Assembly (NCBI RefSeq): GCF_017565705.1
Contig: NZ_JAGDYL010000028.1
Location: forward strand, 1 to 42,874
DNA length: 42,874 nucleotides
Source of the DNA: Leucobacter ruminantium
Lineage (GTDB): Bacteria > Actinomycetota > Actinomycetes > Actinomycetales > Microbacteriaceae
Direction of reading: 5' to 3'
Shown: piece after piece, positions 40,537 through 42,874 of the stretch
How the letters are laid out: each line of letters starts with the position of its first letter
Position numbering within the stretch: position 1 is the stretch's first letter
Notes under the pieces: generated by a model
What the model saw: the letters and a program-made list of their open reading frames with translations, nothing else
Databases searched by the model: none
What the model was told of the DNA's origin: nothing
Position numbers and translations under genes: made by a program

Positions 40537-42690
40537 ATGAGCAGCGATCACTCGACAGGACACCACGACCACGTGGAGCATGCGCATCAGCACGCGTCGG
40601 ACGGCCGGGCCGGGCACGACGATCACGGTTACGCGACTTACTCGCACCACGACCACGGCCATGCAGACCGCGGGCGCACCGGTCATGCCGGCCACCACGA
40701 TCACGGCGACCACGTCGGGCAGTTCCGCCGCCTGTTCTGGATCATGCTCGTGCTCGCCGTGCCGGTAGTGGCCTTCAACGACATGTTCGCCCACCTCGTC
40801 GGCTATCAGCTGCCCGAGGCCGCGTGGGTGGCGTGGGTGTCGCCGATCCTGGGCACGGTCGTCTACCTCTGGGGCGGCAGGCCGTTCCTCTCGGGCGGGC
40901 TGAGCGAGATCCGCTCCCGCAAGCCGGGCATGATGCTGCTCATCGCACTGGCGATCACCGTCGCATTCCTCGCCTCCTGGGGTGCGAGCCTCGGCATGCT
41001 GCACCACGAGCTGAACTTCTGGTGGGAGCTGGCACTGCTGGTGGTCATCATGCTGCTGGGACACTGGATCGAGATGCGCTCGCTCGCGCAGACCACCTCC
41101 GCCCTCGACTCGCTCGCCGCGCTGCTCCCCGACGAGGCCGAGAGGGTTGACGGCGACGACGTGGTCAGGGTCGCTCCGGCCGAGCTGGCGGTCGGCGACG
41201 TGGTGATCGTGCGCCCGGGATCCTCGGTTCCCGCCGACGGCAGGATCGTCGACGGGTCGGCGTCGATGGACGAGTCGATGATCACCGGCGAGTCTAAGAC
41301 TGTGCGCCGCGAGGTCGGGGATCAGGTGGTCGCCGGCACCGTCGCCACCGACTCCGGCCTGCGGGTCGAGGTCACCGCGACCGGGGACGACACCGCGCTC
41401 GCGGGCATCCGGAAGCTCGTCGCAGACGCTCAGGCGTCCTCGTCCCGGGCGCAGCGGATCGCCGACACCGCGGCGGCGTGGCTGTTCTGGTTCGCGCTGG
41501 GTGCGGCGCTCGTCACCGCCGCTGTCTGGACGCTCGCCGGGCTGCCCGACGCCGCCGTGGTGCGCACGATCACCGTGCTCGTGATCGCCTGCCCGCACGC
41601 GCTCGGCCTGGCGATCCCGCTGGTGGTGTCCATCGCGACCGAGCGGGCCGCCCGGGGCGGCGTGCTCGTCAAGGATCGCCTCGCGCTGGAGTCCATGCGC
41701 ACTGTGGACGCGGTCCTGTTCGACAAGACCGGCACTCTCACGAAGGGCGAACCCACCGTCACGGGCGTCGAGTCCGTCGGGGGCCGTACCGAGGCCGAGG
41801 TGCTGGTGCTGGCCGCCGCCGCGGAGGCCGATAGCGAGCACCCGCTCGCCCGCGCCATCGTCGGCGCGGCTCGCGCCCGCGAGCTCGACGTACCCGCCGC
41901 CACGGAGTTCTCGTCCTCGCCGGCCGTGGGCGTCAGGGCCGTCGTAGGCGGAACCGTGGTCGAGGTCGGCGGCCCCTATCTGCTCGAGCAGCACGGCGCC
42001 GGCGAACTCGCCGTCGCCGACGCCTGGCGCGAGGAGGGCGCGATCATCCTGCACGTGATCGCCGAGGGCGAGGTCATCGGCGCCCTGCGGCTGGCCGACG
42101 AGATCAGGTCGGAGTCCCGCGAGGCCGTCGACGCGCTGCATGCCGCCGGTGCGCAGGTCGTGATGATCACGGGCGACGCGCGGGCCGTCGCCGAGACAGT
42201 TGCGCGGGATCTCGGCATCGATCGTGTGTTCGCGGGGGTGCGCCCCGAGGACAAGGCCGCCAAGGTCGCCGAGCTGCAGCACGAGGGCCGCAGAGTCGCG
42301 ATGGTCGGCGACGGCGTGAACGACGCCCCCGCGCTCGCCCAGGCAGACGTCGGCATCGCGATCGGGGCGGGCACCGACGTGGCGATCGGCTCGGCGGGTG
42401 TGATCCTGGCCTCCTCCGATCCCCGGTCGGTGCTGTCGGTCATCGAGCTCTCCCGGGCGGCGTACCGGAAGATGAAGCAGAACCTGTGGTGGGCGGCCGG
42501 CTACAATCTCGTCTCCGTGCCGCTGGCCGCGGGCGTCCTCGCACCGATCGGCTTCGTGCTGCCGATGAGCATCGGGGCGATCCTCATGTCCGTCTCGACC
42601 GTCGTCGTCGCCCTCAACGCGCAGCTGCTGCGCCGCCTCGACCTCGCCCCGCAGGCCAGCACCGCCCGGATCCTGGATCGCTCGGCCTGA
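40537..42690 (+). CDS. copB: CopB-type heavy-metal P1B ATPase (copper exporter)
   Basis: 717 residues. The first ~65 are a histidine-rich tail (21 His) instead of a CxxC metal-binding domain. The eight-helix P1B layout follows, with actuator motif MITGESKTV, the transmembrane motif IACPHALGLAIP, phosphorylation site FDKTGTLTKGEPTVTG, the SEHPLARAI nucleotide motif and hinge MVGDGVNDAPALAQADVGIA. The CPH motif, instead of CPC, assigns it to the CopB (P1B-3) group exporting Cu and sometimes Ag. The upstream CsoR-like site fits copper induction. It sits beside an IS30 element, so mobile acquisition is possible. Confidence 0.92.
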   Translation: MSSDHSTGHHDHVEHAHQHASDGRAGHDDHGYATYSHHDHGHADRGRTGHAGHHDHGDHVGQFRRLFWIMLVLAVPVVAFNDMFAHLVGYQLPEAAWVAWVSPILGTVVYLWGGRPFLSGGLSEIRSRKPGMMLLIALAITVAFLASWGASLGMLHHELNFWWELALLVVIMLLGHWIEMRSLAQTTSALDSLAALLPDEAERVDGDDVVRVAPAELAVGDVVIVRPGSSVPADGRIVDGSASMDESMITGESKTVRREVGDQVVAGTVATDSGLRVEVTATGDDTALAGIRKLVADAQASSSRAQRIADTAAAWLFWFALGAALVTAAVWTLAGLPDAAVVRTITVLVIACPHALGLAIPLVVSIATERAARGGVLVKDRLALESMRTVDAVLFDKTGTLTKGEPTVTGVESVGGRTEAEVLVLAAAAEADSEHPLARAIVGAARARELDVPAATEFSSSPAVGVRAVVGGTVVEVGGPYLLEQHGAGELAVADAWREEGAIILHVIAEGEVIGALRLADEIRSESREAVDALHAAGAQVVMITGDARAVAETVARDLGIDRVFAGVRPEDKAAKVAELQHEGRRVAMVGDGVNDAPALAQADVGIAIGAGTDVAIGSAGVILASSDPRSVLSVIELSRAAYRKMKQNLWWAAGYNLVSVPLAAGVLAPIGFVLPMSIGAILMSVSTVVVALNAQLLRRLDLAPQASTARILDRSA

Positions 42691-42755
42691 TCCCTGTCTA
42701 GGGCGTGTCTCCTATATGAGTCGGTGAAGTTCGGGCAGGCTGAGGATCGGCGGAT
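42691..42755. mobile_element. Terminal region of the IS30-family element
   Basis: Non-coding stretch between the ATPase stop and the transposase stop. One terminal repeat should lie here, perhaps starting near 42702 (GGGCGTGTCTCCTATATGAG). Without the other end the boundary cannot be fixed. Confidence 0.4.
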
Positions 42756-42874
42756 TCAACCGGTGGTCGCAACGAGTTCCGTGAACTTCTCCGATGGTGT
42801 CAGATATCCGAGCGTCTTGCGTGGTCGGCCGTTGAGCGAGTCCTGAATCGCGGTCAGGTCCGCGCGGCTAACGA
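42756..42874 (-). CDS. IS30-family transposase, C-terminal 38 residues (cut by the window edge)
   Basis: The minus-strand frame from the edge reads VSRADLTAIQDSLNGRPRKT and then LGYLTPSEKFTELVATTG and a stop. The NxRPRKTLG.xTP.E.F pattern is the hallmark C-terminus of IS30-family integrases/transposases. The 5' part lies outside the window, so intactness is unknown. Confidence 0.85.
   Translation of the reverse strand, partial: VSRADLTAIQDSLNGRPRKTLGYLTPSEKFTELVATTG

Overview
The window is 42.9 kb of high-GC DNA with actinobacterial features: an Lsr2 nucleoid protein, GTG and TTG starts, and many first genes whose -10 box (TANNNT or close to it) lies 6-7 nt before the start codon. The gene order leuC-leuD-murA-plsC-gpsA-ddl-DUF3515-thiL, together with rsmD/recG and coaD-DUF177-rpmF-rnc-mutM, is the order I associate with Microbacteriaceae (Leucobacter/Microbacterium-like). 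The genus is inference.

Layout. 1-362: an acetyltransferase gene cut by the end of an insertion sequence. 386-3422: coaD-DUF177-rpmF-rnc-mutM operon (minus). 3483-5575: a two-component system. 5659-8605: divergent recG and rsmD. 8732-16749: a large membrane-anchored propeller-like protein, Lsr2, the GABA shunt pair gabT-gabD and a divergent PucR regulator. 16866-28874: a 12 kb polyol or sugar catabolic locus. 28888-37391: core block thiL, DUF3515, ddl, gpsA, plsC, murA, leuD, leuC. 37654-40325: TerC under a probable Mn2+ riboswitch, a YqhA-type membrane protein, tRNA-Leu(UAG) and a DUF1801 protein. 40440-42690: a CsoR-like operator and a CopB-type copper ATPase. 42756-end: the C-terminus of an IS30-family transposase.

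How the genes work together. The polyol locus has two arms that diverge from one 159-bp promoter region. The minus arm carries ribose-type ABC ATPase and permease genes, two paralogous binding lipoproteins and an aldolase/short-chain-dehydrogenase fusion. The plus arm carries a zinc alcohol dehydrogenase, a GpsA-like dehydrogenase, an FGGY kinase, an RpiB-type isomerase and a DeoR regulator. The -35 boxes of both promoters sit in the two arms of a single near-palindrome, TGTCAATATCGACA, which is a likely DeoR operator. I cannot name the substrate.

Most noteworthy: (1) the word GAGGGATCC occurs 16 times by hand count against about 0.5 expected, and is absent from the polyol locus; (2) the polyol locus with its shared operator; (3) a leuCD leader peptide with three consecutive CTT leucine codons and alternative hairpins; (4) a repeat-expanded mutM.
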